The notes under the pieces were generated by a model. It did no database searches. It was given only the letters and a program-made list of their open reading frames with translations, and was not told where the DNA came from. Shown here in pieces: positions 1 through 11,604 of a stretch of 64,000 nt of DNA. A program made the position numbers and the translations under genes. The stretch comes from Neospora caninum Liverpool (Eukaryota > Apicomplexa > Conoidasida > Eucoccidiorida > Sarcocystidae). The stretch spans positions 3,162,001 through 3,226,000 of the forward strand of contig NC_018398.1 in NCBI RefSeq assembly GCF_000208865.1, in the 5' to 3' direction. The stretch's first letter is position 1; each line of letters opens with the position of its first letter.

Positions 1-1246
1 GTACCGTCCCTGTCGCTCGCAGGGTCCCTATTCAGCACGTGATCGTGTTCTCTGGCTGTACCAGATTCCACCCATAACCGGTTTTTGTGGCAGCCTATTT
101 GGCGAAAAAAGAGGTGCCACACGAGCGAGCGGAATCCGCGGCACCCGGTGAACGGATTTCTCCCGAAACGACTGGAATTCACCGCCCACGAGAACCCCCC
201 CCCTAGGGAATCGTGCACTTTCTCGCCAGCCCCCCCAGACAATCGCGACGTGTGTGCGCGCCCTTCGTTCGCCAGTGGCCAGGTCTGGGGCCGATCGCGT
301 CCTCTCTCTCAGCCACACCACTTTCCCTCCCTTCTCACAGAGCCAAATGGACAGCAAACGGCAAGTGCTTCTGAAACCTCTCGCCGGTATTTTTCGAAGG
401 AGAGAACAGCCGTTTCCTCCGGTGGAAAAACTCGGCAACCCAGCCATCTTCGGGTGTATGTACACCCGGCTCGCGGCAACGTCTACACCAGTTAACCTAG
501 CGCCGTGTCTGTACACGAACCAGGCGCCCGTGTCCCCCCGAGGATTCTGTGTTTGAGTCGATGAATTTCGTTGCTTTTGTTTCCCTTCTTGAGGGCTCTT
601 TCTGTAGTCTACTATCTCATTTTCCTGGGATTAAACGCGTTTCCCCGCCTGGAAAAATGTGACCGGGGCGCTGTCTCTGACCACGGGATCTCCAGCTGGA
701 CACCGCGCGACTCAAGGGTGTGCAGCGAGAGAGACGCGGATGCCGACTTTCGATAGCGTGACGACACGGACTTTGACGTGCCGAGGCGCAAGCTGTAGCG
801 AGACGCCCACGAGCGAGCGCTTCCCTAAGATCTTTTTTCCTGTTTTCTCCGCTCCCCTGTTTCTGCGGCGTGCCCCGTTTTTCGCAGGAGAGACAGGAGA
901 GTAGGGGGATGAACACGCAGTTTCCTCGTCAAGGTTTTAGCGCGGGGCTCTTCCCGTCAGGGTCGGCCTGTTCCCTGCGGAGCGGCGCTTCTCACCCCTT
1001 CGGCTTTCGTTCACTCCTCCAAAGACTGGGCCTCCTTTTATTGAAACTTGAGTCATTCTCTCTCTTCTTCTGCCCCGTGTGACTGCTCCGCCGTCGATTT
1101 TTCTTCGGTCTCCAATCTCTTTATCCTTGCGGGATCCCCCGTCTCCTTTGTCTCCGGTGTCTGCTGTCCCTCCCACCCGACTCTCTTGCCCCTTCTCTTC
1201 TTCGGCGAGAGCATTCCACTTTCCCCTTCTTGTGCGCTTCCCCACG
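1..1246. other. Non-coding flank, no gene supported
   Basis: Short open frames occur on both strands but none has recognisable protein character or plausible splice partners. The stretch contains a near-perfect 18-bp palindrome at 451-468 (CGGGTGTATGTACACCCG) that belongs to a motif family seen elsewhere in the window. The last part, from about 1000, is pyrimidine-rich and probably the 5' flank or leader of the next gene. Confidence 0.5.
451..468. repeat. Quasi-palindromic GGGTGTAyGTACACCC element
   Basis: CGGGTGTATGTACACCCG reads as its own reverse complement except at the central pair. Related copies are at about 11330-11345, 12189-12203 and 35179-35196. Its role is unknown. Confidence 0.55.
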
Positions 1247-2166
1247 ATGTCTCCTACCCCGCAAAAGCCTCCAGGATCTACTCTTAGAGCTCCTTCCTCA
1301 CTTTTTGCCTCTTCTTCACCGGCTTCTTCCTCGCCTCTATCTTCTTCCACCTCTTCCTCTCTTTCTTCCTCTTCTGCCTCTTGTTCCTCTTCTTCGTCCT
1401 CGGCTTCCTTCTCTCTTGCGAGTGTTGAAAACGTGGTCTGTTTAGCTGAAAAGGCTGCAGAAGAGGCAGAAGTTGAGGCGGCGAAGGCGCGAGAAGTGGC
1501 GAGAGAAGCGATAGAAGCATCGCGGAGAGGCAGCGTGGCTGCGCGCTTTGCGTCCGACCAAGATTCAAAAACAGAAACAATCGTCAGGGAAACAGATCGC
1601 GTCGTCGCGGAGACAGAGAAGGTAACTCGCAAATAGCGCGGCAGGCTACATCACTTTTCATGCATCCATCCATAGATACATACATACGTGTAGAGATCTA
1701 CATGTAGGAATGTGTGCCTGGATGTGCGTGCGTACCGACATACGCACAGATGGATTGATTTGGATGAATGCACAACTGTGTAATGCTTCTCATTTGGTGG
1801 TTCTGCTACCTCGCAGTTTGTCTTTTTTTCCCCACCGCGAACGGCCAAATACCTGCTTATCGCTTCTTACTCTTTCTGTTTTCTGTGCGACTGCTTCTTG
1901 GGAGACTTCCTGATGTGAAATTCTCTTTTGTGCCTGTCTTCCAACTCCCAGACCCACGTTACAGCCGCGCGCCCTGTGTTTTTCAGGTGGTTGAGAAAGC
2001 AGACGCAGCTGCGCATGCAGCAGAGGTCGAGGCAGCTGCGGCGGAGAGGATTGCGGGAGAAATCGAAGAGAACGTGTCAGCCCGGCGAGAGTCTCTCGGC
2101 TCGAACCTTCCCCCTCTCCCTCATTTCCAGGGCGAACACCTGCGCCAGGGGATGCCGGGGAAGTAG
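1247..2166 (+). CDS. Hypothetical Ser-rich, Ala/Glu coiled-coil protein (two exons)
   Basis: I do not recognise this protein. The model joins 1247-1621 and 1987-2166, about 184 residues. Exon 1 opens with a Pro/Ser leader, then a long poly-Ser stretch (about residues 14-60) encoded by a TCTTCC-type tract, then an Ala/Glu/Val-rich segment with a coiled-coil look (AEKAAEEAEVEAAKAREVAR). The GTAACT donor at 1622 and the TTTTTCAG acceptor ending at 1986 are both good and keep phase 0. Exon 2 continues the same composition (EKADAAAHAAEVEAAAAERI), which is the main reason to join them. The last 25 or so residues before the stop at 2164-2166 look less coding, so a further 3' exon may exist. The ATG at 1247 was chosen for its position just before the Ser tract; an upstream in-frame start near 1079 is possible. 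Confidence 0.42.
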
Positions 2167-3358
2167 ACGGAAACCCGCACGCCGAGGTGCCGTACATACA
2201 CCTGACGTGGCCTGTGAGGGCGTTTGCGTGATGCCTCTGGCTGCGGCTGCATTCATCTCTCACCAGATGCCAGGCCACCACCATATGCTCCACTTTACCG
2301 GATCTGAGACAATCAGCAGAGAGGAAAGAAACTACAAAGGCTGCTCGCTGAGACTCTGAACGCTTCGTTTTCCAACAAAAAGGAAATGAAAAAGAGAGGA
2401 AATCGCCGAGGCAGACAGAGAGCTACCTATGCACCCGCGAATGGTGGGTGTCCTGTGCCGATTCACGACACAAAGTAGATCGACATACATTGATATAGCA
2501 TTTTCATTCATTCGTACATTTATGTCCGTTTACCTGCATGCATATGCATTTGTCTATCCGTGTGCGCGTGTGCGTGTTACTCAGAAGAAGGCCTTTCTCC
2601 ACGGCGCGTGAAGGCGCAGGCCTCATGTCCGTTTGCATCTCTTCTAACCGAGTTCCTCTCTGAATCACAGTGTACGTAATTATTTTTATATACATTTCCG
2701 CACTAGTCAGTTCTTGCTGTTGGTCTTTCGGTCAATACATACATGTGTGCTATGTATGCATGCTCAGTTCGTTTGTGGAGACATCTGTGGGCACGCACCT
2801 GCGATGAGTCTACATGTATGCGACCGTGGAGGCGTGTAGTGCCGCAGGTACCCAAAGCGAATTGGGAGTTGACAGCCTTTTTGAGGTTTCGTTCGGTCCG
2901 CCCTCGGAAAGGCCATCCATAGCGGCCACGCAGACGTTCGTGGGTTGCGCGGCTGTTGTGTGGCGTTCCTCTCCCTTCGGGAGTAGCGAGAGCAGAACGT
3001 CTCAGGAAAAAAGAGCGAGGGAAAACGACTGAGGGCTCGAGGCGCTTCGAGGACGCGCTGTGTCCGTGGCGGTCGGGGTTGGTCGGGAACGTCGCGACAA
3101 ACCGGCAGGGAGAGGACGACACGAAGGAGAGACTGCAAGGCGACACACTCTCCGGAGAGGCAGAGAGGGGAGGCATCCACCTCAGGGAGAGGTGGACTGT
3201 TTCGGAAGAGATTAAACGCTTTCTGAAAACAAATACGGTTCGCGGTTTACATTGGCGGGCCTTGGTGCGGAGGCGCGGAGACGGACCACACAACATCTCG
3301 CGGCGTTTGTCGCGCCGCAGATGAGGCCGAAGGCCAAGAGACGCAGTGAAACGGCGGC
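2167..3358. other. Intergenic region upstream of SBP2
   Basis: No gene is supported. A long minus-strand frame (2703-3584) overlaps the start of SBP2 and has the composition of an antisense shadow. An in-frame TGA at 3347-3349 closes the SBP2 frame just upstream of its ATG, so SBP2 exon 1 does not extend into this region. A TGCATGC site lies at 2757-2763. Confidence 0.5.
2757..2763. promoter_or_regulatory. TGCATGC site upstream of SBP2
   Basis: This is a perfect 7-mer about 600 bases upstream of the SBP2 start codon. TGCATGC is a known over-represented promoter motif in apicomplexans and resembles ApiAP2 factor sites. A 7-mer also occurs by chance, so function here is only a possibility. Confidence 0.25.
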
Positions 3359-6300
3359 ATGTCAGTAAGGACCGAAAAGATGAACTCAGAGCCCGAGACG
3401 CCAAAGAAACTGTCGAATGGGGCGCCGGGGAAGCCCAGCCGCAAAGGGGGGAGAAGCACCGGCCGCCTGCGCGACAGAAGGCGGCCAGAGGCGCACAGAG
3501 CGAAGCAGCCGATGACAAAAGCGCAGACGGAGGAGACAGCGAGCGCGCGGACAGCAGGACGAGAAGGAGACAGTGTCGCAGCAAAAGAGGACAGACGAAC
3601 AGAGCTGGAAAGCTCGAAGGTGACGGAATCGAAAGAAGTGGAAAGAGAGGCCGAGGGAGGAAGAGAGAGAGAGGGCGGAGCTCGAATTAATTCTCAAACG
3701 TCCTCGAGAGCGACACGGCAAGGGAAGCAGCGGGAGGAAGGTACGAAGAGAGGTGCGCGCAGTCGACAAACGAATGGGGGATCGACTGTGTCTCTGGGGC
3801 TTTATTTTGCGGCGGCAGGCCTGACGCCGGAGAAGCCGTCGGGCAAGAAGTCGCGGAACCCGAGGAGACGCGGGCTGCATGACAACCCCTCTATCTCTGT
3901 GTCACGGGCCCCGCGCAGTCTCTCGCCTTCTGCCTTTCCAACTCTTCGGCCTGTGGACGAAGCCGATGCTTCTCGAGAGGACTCAGCCGTCTGCCTGCAC
4001 GCGCCGTCGGGGACAGAAACGGAGAGACGCGTGCGAGGAGGCGACGTCGACAGGCATGAAGGAAACGCCTCAGAACAGCCGGCGGACGCCGCACGAGACA
4101 ATGGTGCAGCAGGAAGAGGTGCCGAAGAGGCAGCTGGTGAAACAGGTGGCGCGTCCTCGCGAGGGAAGGGAACAGGCGCGGGGGGACGCGAGGCGGGCGG
4201 AGTTGGAGCGAGGGAAGGGAGACATCGCCTTGCGAGAAAGCGCGCGTGGAACGCAGACGCGCCACGGGGAGGCGGTGGACCCAGACCCGCTCAAACCCGG
4301 CTTGGGTCCGGGTTTTCTGGAAACCAGTCCGGCGGTTCGCAAGAACTGGAGAAGGGCTGGAACGGGAATTCGCGAACGCGGGCGCAGGGGCGGCGCCCTA
4401 GCCGTGGGTGCCCCGAGTGTCCATACACCCAAGAGACCCGCGAGGAGGCGTTTCGGCGCGACTTGCGCCTCATCCGACACCAATTTTACTCCGCGGCGAG
4501 GCGGGAGCAAGCGAAGGCGTGTTCCGTTTCGCATGCGAGCGAGGCAGAGGGTGCCTCGACTTTCCGAGAAGAGAAAGAGCAGGGAACGCGCCTGGCGCCG
4601 GCCCTGGATCCGCGGCGGCTGAAGTATCGCGGGCGGCGCATCCAAGGTGCGGAGCGGCGGTCTGAGGTGAAGGCAAAGATGCTGGTTGAGCGGCAACTGA
4701 GGCAGGAGCTGTTCGGCGACCCGGGGAGTCGAACGCCCGTTGTCGACCGTGACGCAGCTCTGCGGAGAGAGACGGAGAACGACGATGGCAAAGTCGAGGG
4801 CGGCGAAGCCGAGGGCGAAGCTGGAACCGAAGGAAACGAACTTCGGGAGAGAGAACGAACGAACGAGGCAGCACGGCGCGGAGTCCCTGGGGCGGCAGAG
4901 GCGGCCATGCAGGCAAAGCCACGAGGCGAAGAAGCTGAGACAGAGGACGGAGACGAAGGCGAGCGGTTGCAAGGCAACGCGGCGGGAAGCGAAGGGAGGC
5001 GAGGATCACGAGCATCGAAGAGTGACGCAGAAAAAGACTGCGAAGCGGGAGCCGAGAGGCAGCCGGAGAGAGGAGAGACCGCCAGCCCACCTGAAGCCAC
5101 CGCACGCACGGAGAGGGACTCGGGAGGCAAGAGAGAGGACGGCGAGAACAGAGGGCCTCGAGGAAGAAACGAGGACGCAGAAAGGCTTCGCGAGCAGTTG
5201 AGGCTGAGTGAAGATGTCCGACGGTACGAACTGTGCAAGCAATTGACGTCACTGAAGAAGCGCGCGAGTGCGCGTCTCCTCTCTTCCGTCTCTCCCGCCT
5301 GCTGGCCTCTTCCTGCTTCCTCTTCTCCGCCGTCGCCTGACGGCTACCACTCGCCTGCTTTGGGATCCGCCTTCGGCACACGCGAAGAATGCGACAACCG
5401 GAAAGCCCCAGCGGCAGCGCAGGGACCGGAAACGCGCTCACACCCGCCTGCCGCGGGGCCGAGATTCGTTGCGCACTACGTCGACATGGTACGCTGTCAG
5501 CGCGTTCTCGTTTCCGAACGGAGATGAGTCAACAAACGCGGGAAAATCAAGGGGGCTGAGCGTTGGGAGCATCCGCCGGCTCCTGTGTGTTTTCGCGGCT
5601 CTGTGTGGGCGCGTCGGGAGTTCGAATGCGGCTTCGTAGTTTTTTTGTGTCCTGTCGGGGTTTCGAAATGACGATGGACGCAAACGATGGTCACCTCGTG
5701 GGTGTCGGACTGTGAGAGATATGCAGGGGCGTTCAAGCGGCGGTCGTCTCTGCTGGCTTGGGCACAGTTCCCTCGGTATCCATTCCAGCGTATTGCCTTG
5801 TACGTTGAACCTAAACGCCAGGCGATCCCTATCCTTTTGTGCGCTTCGCTTCCAGAAACCTTTCGTTTTGTCTTTTCGTCTTCGTCGTCGGTGCCGCCTG
5901 TGAGAAACGTGTCTGCTGGCTATGCCCTGTCTTCTACTCGTTTGGATGCTTCACTGGCCTTTCATCCTTCTTCCCCCTTCTCTCTTTTCTGCCTTTGCTT
6001 CTCCGTCTTTCTCCTTCCTCTTCGTGGCTTCCTTTTCTTATTCCTTGTCGTCCTCTTTCTTCTCTTTTTTTTCTTCTTCCTCTTCGTCTTCCTCTTCGTC
6101 TTCCTCTTCGTCTTCCTCTTCGTCTTCCTCTTCTTCCTCTTCTTCCTCTTCTTCTCTTCCTTTCTTCTCGTCCTTTGTTCCCTTCCTTTGTTCTCTTTTC
6201 GTCCTTTTTCCCCCTTTCTTCTCTTCCGTTCTTCCTCTCCTTTTCGGTTTCCGATCTCCTCAAACGTGCCGGCTTTTCCTTTTTGCGCGTCGTGTTGTGG

Positions 6301-7729
6301 GTTCATTTGCATTTCCGTCTTCATTTTGTCCCTGCTTGTGCTCTCAAGAGTTTTTAGGAGAGCGCGTGTCTGAGGCGTGAGAAGGGCTGATGCCCAGAGG
6401 CGTTTCCGTGTGTGTCTCTTCTCGCTTCGTGTCAGGTGACAGGCGAGGACGACTGGGAGTCAGCGTTAAGCGAATTTCTCGTCAGCCTTCATCGTCTCCA
6501 AGTACGTTTTCTCGTGCCCGCGTTTCAGATTCGCCATGCAGTTCTCGTTCGCTCTTTCGTCGCTTCCCCTCGTCAGAATCCGGCTGTCTTCTGCGTCTTG
6601 GCCTGCATGCGCGAGCGTTTCAGCGCCAGCCTAATCTCCTACAACCTCAGCTACCACACGTTACACGCCTATCTGCGAACACATCCACATCCGTATATAT
6701 CAGTTTTTCGCAGATGCATACCTATATCTATACGTGTCTATGTACATGTCTACGTTCCTGTCACTATATTTGTGATAAATATGCAAACCGCACGTACAGG
6801 TTGATGTGCATATGTATCGGCTTACCCACTGGATCCATCGGTAACTGTCGAAATATAAAAATGCTGCACGACGTCTCTCTGTTGGTTCGTGTTTTTGGTC
6901 CCCTCAACGGATTCACCAGCTTCGAGACCGAAGTCACGTTCACGATGGCGGATAGATTCGTAGACGCAAATCGCAGGGGGAGACCCAAAGACCAGGCTCA
7001 GATGCAGCTGGAAGCTGTGGAAGCTCTGGGCGCTTCTGTTTCACGTGCTCGTGTCTCTGGCCATGTGCGCGCGCCCTCGCCAGGTCCGTTTGTTAACAAA
7101 GGCCCCGCAGAAACAGGCAACTCAGCGTCGCTTCGTTCTGGGGCTGAAGGCTGCACTCGTCGCCCTGAGGGCCAAGAAGGGGACAGCGAGAGACGAAGAC
7201 CCGGACGAAGATCCAGCCGAGAGGAAAAAGCCGAAGCTGATCATCCTGGCGGCCAACTGCGAGCCGACAGTCTCAGCAGGCAAGCGAGAACCCGCGAACG
7301 ACCTCTTTGAGAAACCAGAGAGCGAAAACAACGTTACGTCTGAATGTTTGTGTTAAGATGCCGGTTTCGCGTCTCTTCCTCTGGACTCTTGTCGATGAGG
7401 AAGGCGCCTCGGCCTCGACACGCACCGAATGTCTACCTGCTCAGACAATCCGCGTGTGCTGCGCTGTCCCCACGGGCTCCTCGCGTTGTGTCTCCTTTTT
7501 CGTTTCGCGTCGCCCCGCGATTTTCCTCCTCTTTTCAGCAAGTGACGGGGACGGGATGTTAAAAAAACACTTCCGTTTACACATATCTGCAGCAACACTA
7601 GATGCCAAAGACCTACATATTGGCATATGCGTGTATATACATGTCCAATCCTGGTCTCATGCACATGCAAGTAAACATATGGTAGAGTGCGTTTGTCTCA
7701 TTTTGGAGGTGGTGCATGTGTATTCGCGT

Positions 7730-7763
<34 letters not shown>

Positions 7764-8382
7764 GTGTATGTAAGTGCAGTTCTGGGGAGTCAAGTGTGGC
7801 AGTAATTTATATGCTTTTGCTGGGGAGTGTATCCTCCGGGTTGGACGACTGGTTTAGATCTTGAATGTCTGATCTACATTCAAGAGTCAATGTGCACTTA
7901 TCTTGATAGGCGTAGCGCCTGCAGGGGGTGCAGGTGGACTTAGCGACGGGTGCGATTTCAAGCCCTAGTGTTCCCGTTTTTCCTTCCTGTGTTTTGTTTC
8001 GGGTTTCTCGCGTGCATTCTTCCCTTCGATTTTCTGCGTGTGTGCAGGAGGTTTGTCGGAGCTTATTGAGACTGTTTTGGCGACCGCCCGCGCGCACGGC
8101 GTCCCCGTTGTTTTCTGCGCTTCTCGGAATCGAATAAAGAAGTGGGCAGAAGAGAGGACATCGAAAGACACAGATCGGCGGTTTCACGCAGAATCCGCGG
8201 CCAAACGTATCCTCAATTCAACCAGAGAATCATGTGTGTACACAAGCGTATATGCCACCTCAAAAACTACATACGTATTCTTCTGTATCTGCGTATGTAA
8301 GCATACATCGACATGTCTGTAATAATATATATATATATATATATATTTATACATGCATGTTCACACATCTGTAGCCATATAC

Positions 8383-8415
<33 letters not shown>

Positions 8416-8665
8416 TGTATGTATGTATGCGTGCATATGTATAAATGTTTGAGACGAGGGACGTATACATTGTTTGTATTTTTTCAGAGCTGTGGGCAGC
8501 ACTATGAGGCAGAGCTGTGTGACGGTGAAGAACGAAGCAGGACTTGAGAAACAGCTTAAAGATCTCCTCCGTCTTGCCGAGGCGAAAAGAGAGAAGTGGA
8601 GAGAATTGCACGGGAACGGCGCCCAAGCTGCAAGGGAACAGGACGGCGGAGACAGGAGGCTGTGA
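3359..8665 (+). CDS. SECISBP2: SECIS-binding protein 2 (SBP2), L7Ae-type, five exons
   Basis: SBP2 binds the SECIS hairpin in selenoprotein mRNAs and recruits the Sec-specific elongation factor. Exons are 3359-5488, 6436-6501, 7084-7279, 8048-8141 and 8488-8665, all in phase, 887 residues. Exon 1 (710 residues) is an Arg/Glu/Gly/Ala-rich extension I cannot assign, ending in RFVAHYVDM, where the SBP2-specific region begins. Exon 2 codes 22 residues (VTGEDDWESALSEF...). Exons 3-5 form the L7Ae/L30e RNA-binding fold: QRRFVLGLKAAL, LIILAANCEP, GGLSELIETVL, HGVPVVFCASRNRI, then an acidic-basic helix. The domain order and every junction follow vertebrate SBP2 as I recall it. Intron 3 (7280-8047) needs a GC donor, AG|GCAAGC. 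An in-frame stop at 3347-3349 supports the ATG. Other L7Ae proteins (L30e, NHP2) are small and lack the SBP2-type lead-in, so they are less likely. Confidence 0.9.
5489..6435 (+). other. SBP2 intron 1 with long polypyrimidine tract
   Basis: The intron runs from donor GTACGC to an acceptor ending GTGTCAG. From about 5944 to 6250 the plus strand is almost pure C/T, including about five copies of a 12-bp TCTTCCTCTTCG-type unit at roughly 6074-6130. All forward frames through it stay open as Ser/Phe/Leu runs and reverse frames as Lys/Arg/Glu runs; these are composition artefacts. Confidence 0.7.
7280..8047 (+). other. SBP2 intron 3, GC-AG type, with hairpin cluster
   Basis: The intron starts GCAAGC after ...TCAGCAG and ends TGTGCAG. 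Splicing there joins a phase-1 G to GA and gives SAGGLSEL, matching the SBP2 family; no GT near the junction does so. It holds a (TA)n tract at 7732-7762 and two consecutive perfect hairpins at 7859-7885 and 7918-7934. Confidence 0.75.
7732..7762. repeat. (TA)n microsatellite
   Basis: About 15 uninterrupted AT units lie in SBP2 intron 3. Confidence 0.95.
8324..8429. repeat. Compound (TA)n and (ATGT)n microsatellites
   Basis: An AT run at 8324-8346 is followed by about ten GTAT units at 8387-8429, both inside SBP2 intron 4 (8142-8487). Confidence 0.93.
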
Positions 8666-11604
8666 TAGGGGACAAAAAGTTCACATCGGCGAGAGGGAAT
8701 GGGCCGCTCGTCGCCGGCGTGGGACTCAGTGTCGCAGTGTATGCGCCAGGCATGCATCTTGCGATGAGCAAAGACGCCGAGCCGAAGACAGATGAGAGAA
8801 GAGAAACGTTTTTTCCGACTCAGCGAGTTGCACCCGCCAGAGAGGCAAACATCGCGCACATTGAGAAGGGGGAACCGCTGCACAAAGCGCACAGGCTTCT
8901 CAATCGGTTTCGATGGGAAAAAAAGGCGATTTGTGGTTTTCCTTTTCAGCCGCTCCACGTGAAGAGGTGGTCGTTTTGGGGGGAGGGGAGCATGCGGTGA
9001 ACTTTCAAGTGCCCGATGCGGGATGAGAAAGGATCACAAATCATCCAAGCAGAGCCAATGCAGGGCGAGCAGCGTCTTTTCAGAAACCTCAGGAGAGAGG
9101 GTTTTCGTGATCTTCTTGAGTTTCTTTGCTATTTTTCAGTCGCGTGGTTCCCGTTGGCGTTGCGCACTTTCCTCTTTCTTTCAAGCCACGGGGCGTCAAA
9201 AATGCCGAAGCGGCGCCCGCTGTGCCTACACTCAGGGTCGCTCTCCTGCGGAACAAACGAAGACAGTTTCTGTGCTTCGAGGGTTAAGCGGGACTATTTC
9301 TTTTGTTAAAAGCAGGAGAGGCGGAGGCACCAGAAAAACACTTTTCTTGTCTTCTCTTTAATGAGGTGGAACCTGCGTCGAATTGCACAGTTCGAAAAGT
9401 GTTTGTCACACTCGACGTCGTCTAAACGCTTCTGTGTCCGTAAAATATTGACCAGAAACGGTAAATTCACGAATCGGAAACAAGTCTCGCTTCTCCTGTG
9501 TCGTATGGAGAACGGTGAGTGTGTCTATACATCTGCGTCGGCGAGTTCCCGCGAAGCCTCGACCTCGAAAGGGAAGAGAGTCTGACGCTAAGTTTCTTTA
9601 GCCTTCCACTGAAGATTTTTCGAAAGCGCGCCACACCTGAAGCCTGTGGAACAGGTTCCAGCTTGAGGTGATGTTTTTCTTCCGAAATGACGCGCAATTC
9701 ACGTCCGCGCTTGGCGTCTTTCGCCACCTCATTCACACTTAACCTCTGGCACAGAGATGCCTATATGCATATATGTATACATATAAATAAAGATAGAAGT
9801 AGATAGATATGAGCCGGAACTCCAGTGGATGTACACACTTTAGCTGCGGTGTGTGATCGAATACTTCGAAGCAAAGTGGCATGAGTCTGGACTGTGGTAT
9901 CCCCTACCCGCGGGGTGGGACAGGTTTGCTGTTGAGAGCCTTCTCAGCTGCAGTGACACGTCATGCCCATTCTGGAACACGCGAGCGACAAACACAGAGG
10001 CTGTCGAGCAAACGCCGGGAGGCTCGTTGGCTGTCTACGTGACGGCGGCATCTGCGGTGTACGTACAGTCCAGCTTTCCTACCAGAAGCATGCTCCTGAA
10101 TGTCAATGTTCAGGTAATGCATTACCACGGGACGACTAATTTTCTAGCTCTCGTGGAGTCTAGCCACCCGTGAGACATGGTGCTACGGCTTCGCCGTATA
10201 ACTACCGGAGAGGCGACGAGCGAAGTCGGAACCCGCAGACACAGACAGGAGTAGGTGCATCGTTTTGAGGCTTCAGGTGTTAGGTGAGACGAGAAAAAGA
10301 GGAAAGTATTTAGACTTGAAAGTGAGATCTAAGGTTGGGATGTCTGTGACCCATTTACGGTAACCCGCGAACGGCCCTTATTCGCCCTTATCCCGCGGCT
10401 GGCTGCATGCGCATGCTGGGCGAAGAAACTCGCATCGCCTCGCGCTTTTCCCGCCTTTCCCTCAAATATCGTGTAACCAGGCCACATATGTCCAGTTTCC
10501 TCCTCTTCGAAAGTACTCTGGTTGTTCGTGGGAAATCAAGTTTGGTTTTTGTTTCTTCTGGAGAGCTCCTGTTGCGTCTTCTTTTCCGCGGGGCAGCTTG
10601 ACCCCACATCGCGGGCCGCTGTTGAGTTAATCCACTGGTTGACTTCACGCCGGGCCAGCCGTGTAATTCTGATTCGTACACAAATTCGTTTCGTCTTCTT
10701 TCTTTTCTTGCTTCAACCAAAACGCCACTAGTCGAAATTCTTGTTTCTCCCGAGTCGCAGAGCTCCGCGTCGGCGATCAACTGCCCAGGAGGGAGTCCGC
10801 GCTGGTTCAAGGTCTCAAGAGATACGCCTTTCTGCCTGTTCTCCAGTCGCACACAATTTTTGCCGAGGCTTTCCAGAGACAGACTCGAAGTTCAGCTGTG
10901 CGTATCTGTGTGTTTTTGGCAATAGTTTTTTGGATGGTGGGACCACTCGGCTGCAGCTGAGGCAAGAAATGGTGGCCGTCGACAACTGAGAGGCGGCGCT
11001 CTCTTGAAGAAGACGTACGTGGAAGAAGTGGATCCTCGTCAAAATCGTGTGGTATTTCATTCAAAAGCTCTCTCAAGGACTCGGCATTTTCCGAACATAC
11101 GAGGGGCACGGAAGACTCCGAAGGAGGGTTTCTCGGCGGTAGGCATGCAAGAATTTCAAAACTCTGTTCGTCGGCGTTGTCCTTCTCGCTCGTGATGAAG
11201 CGCGATGCCCTCGCAACGTGAAAGTAGAACGAAAAGCTTATTCGCGGTTTGAACACACGAGAATGCCCCTTGTGTTTACGCCGTCGTCTCCTTTATCCGC
11301 CGTGCGACACCGCCTGATCCAAGGATCTCAGGTGTGCGTACACCGTGAGGCTTGTTCACTCGGACCGGCGTCGACTGTTTTGAAACGTACCTCACTTCGT
11401 ACGGCCTCGATTACCCCCTTCGCTTCGTGTTCTTTCTCTTCTTTCTCTTTTCCATCCTCGACTTCATTTTCTTCCTCCGGCCCATCACCTGTCTCTCCGT
11501 TTTCAACTTCGCGTCTTCCACATTCTGTTGGCCCCGGCCTTTCGCCTCGGGCTGTCTATACACCTGAATCGTGGTCTGGTTCGCTTCTTCTCTCATTTCC
11601 CACC
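8666..11604. other. Intergenic region between SBP2 and DIM1
   Basis: No gene is supported in this 2.9-kb stretch. A 106-codon plus-strand frame at 9853-10173 has mixed composition but no recognisable domain and no clear splice partner. A double TGCATGCGCATGC lies at 10404-10416 and a quasi-palindrome GGTGTGCGTACACC near 11331. The DIM1 frame stays open upstream of its chosen start to about 11218, but that part is Ser-rich and unlike the family. Confidence 0.5.
10404..10416. promoter_or_regulatory. Overlapping double TGCATGC site
   Basis: TGCATGCGCATGC contains two overlapping GCATGC cores, about 1.2 kb upstream of the DIM1 start. It resembles apicomplexan ApiAP2-type motifs; activity is inferred only. 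Confidence 0.25.

Noticed and set aside
937..1632. 231-codon minus-strand frame rich in Glu
   Set aside because: It is the reverse complement of the poly-Ser coding tract and its flank; the plus strand has good splice sites and continuous composition.
2703..3584. 293-codon minus-strand frame
   Set aside because: It overlaps the SBP2 start, shows Ser/Arg/Leu shadow composition, and has no domain.
4070..5441. Long minus-strand frames over SBP2 exon 1
   Set aside because: Antisense shadows of an Arg/Glu-rich exon, which stay open because CTC, CGC and TCG codons replace stops.
5934..6380. Ser/Phe and Lys/Arg/Glu repeat proteins on both strands
   Set aside because: They arise from the polypyrimidine tract in SBP2 intron 1, open in nearly all frames.
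9853..10173. 106-codon plus-strand frame
   Set aside because: No domain, no partner exons, and the local sequence resembles the surrounding intergenic DNA.
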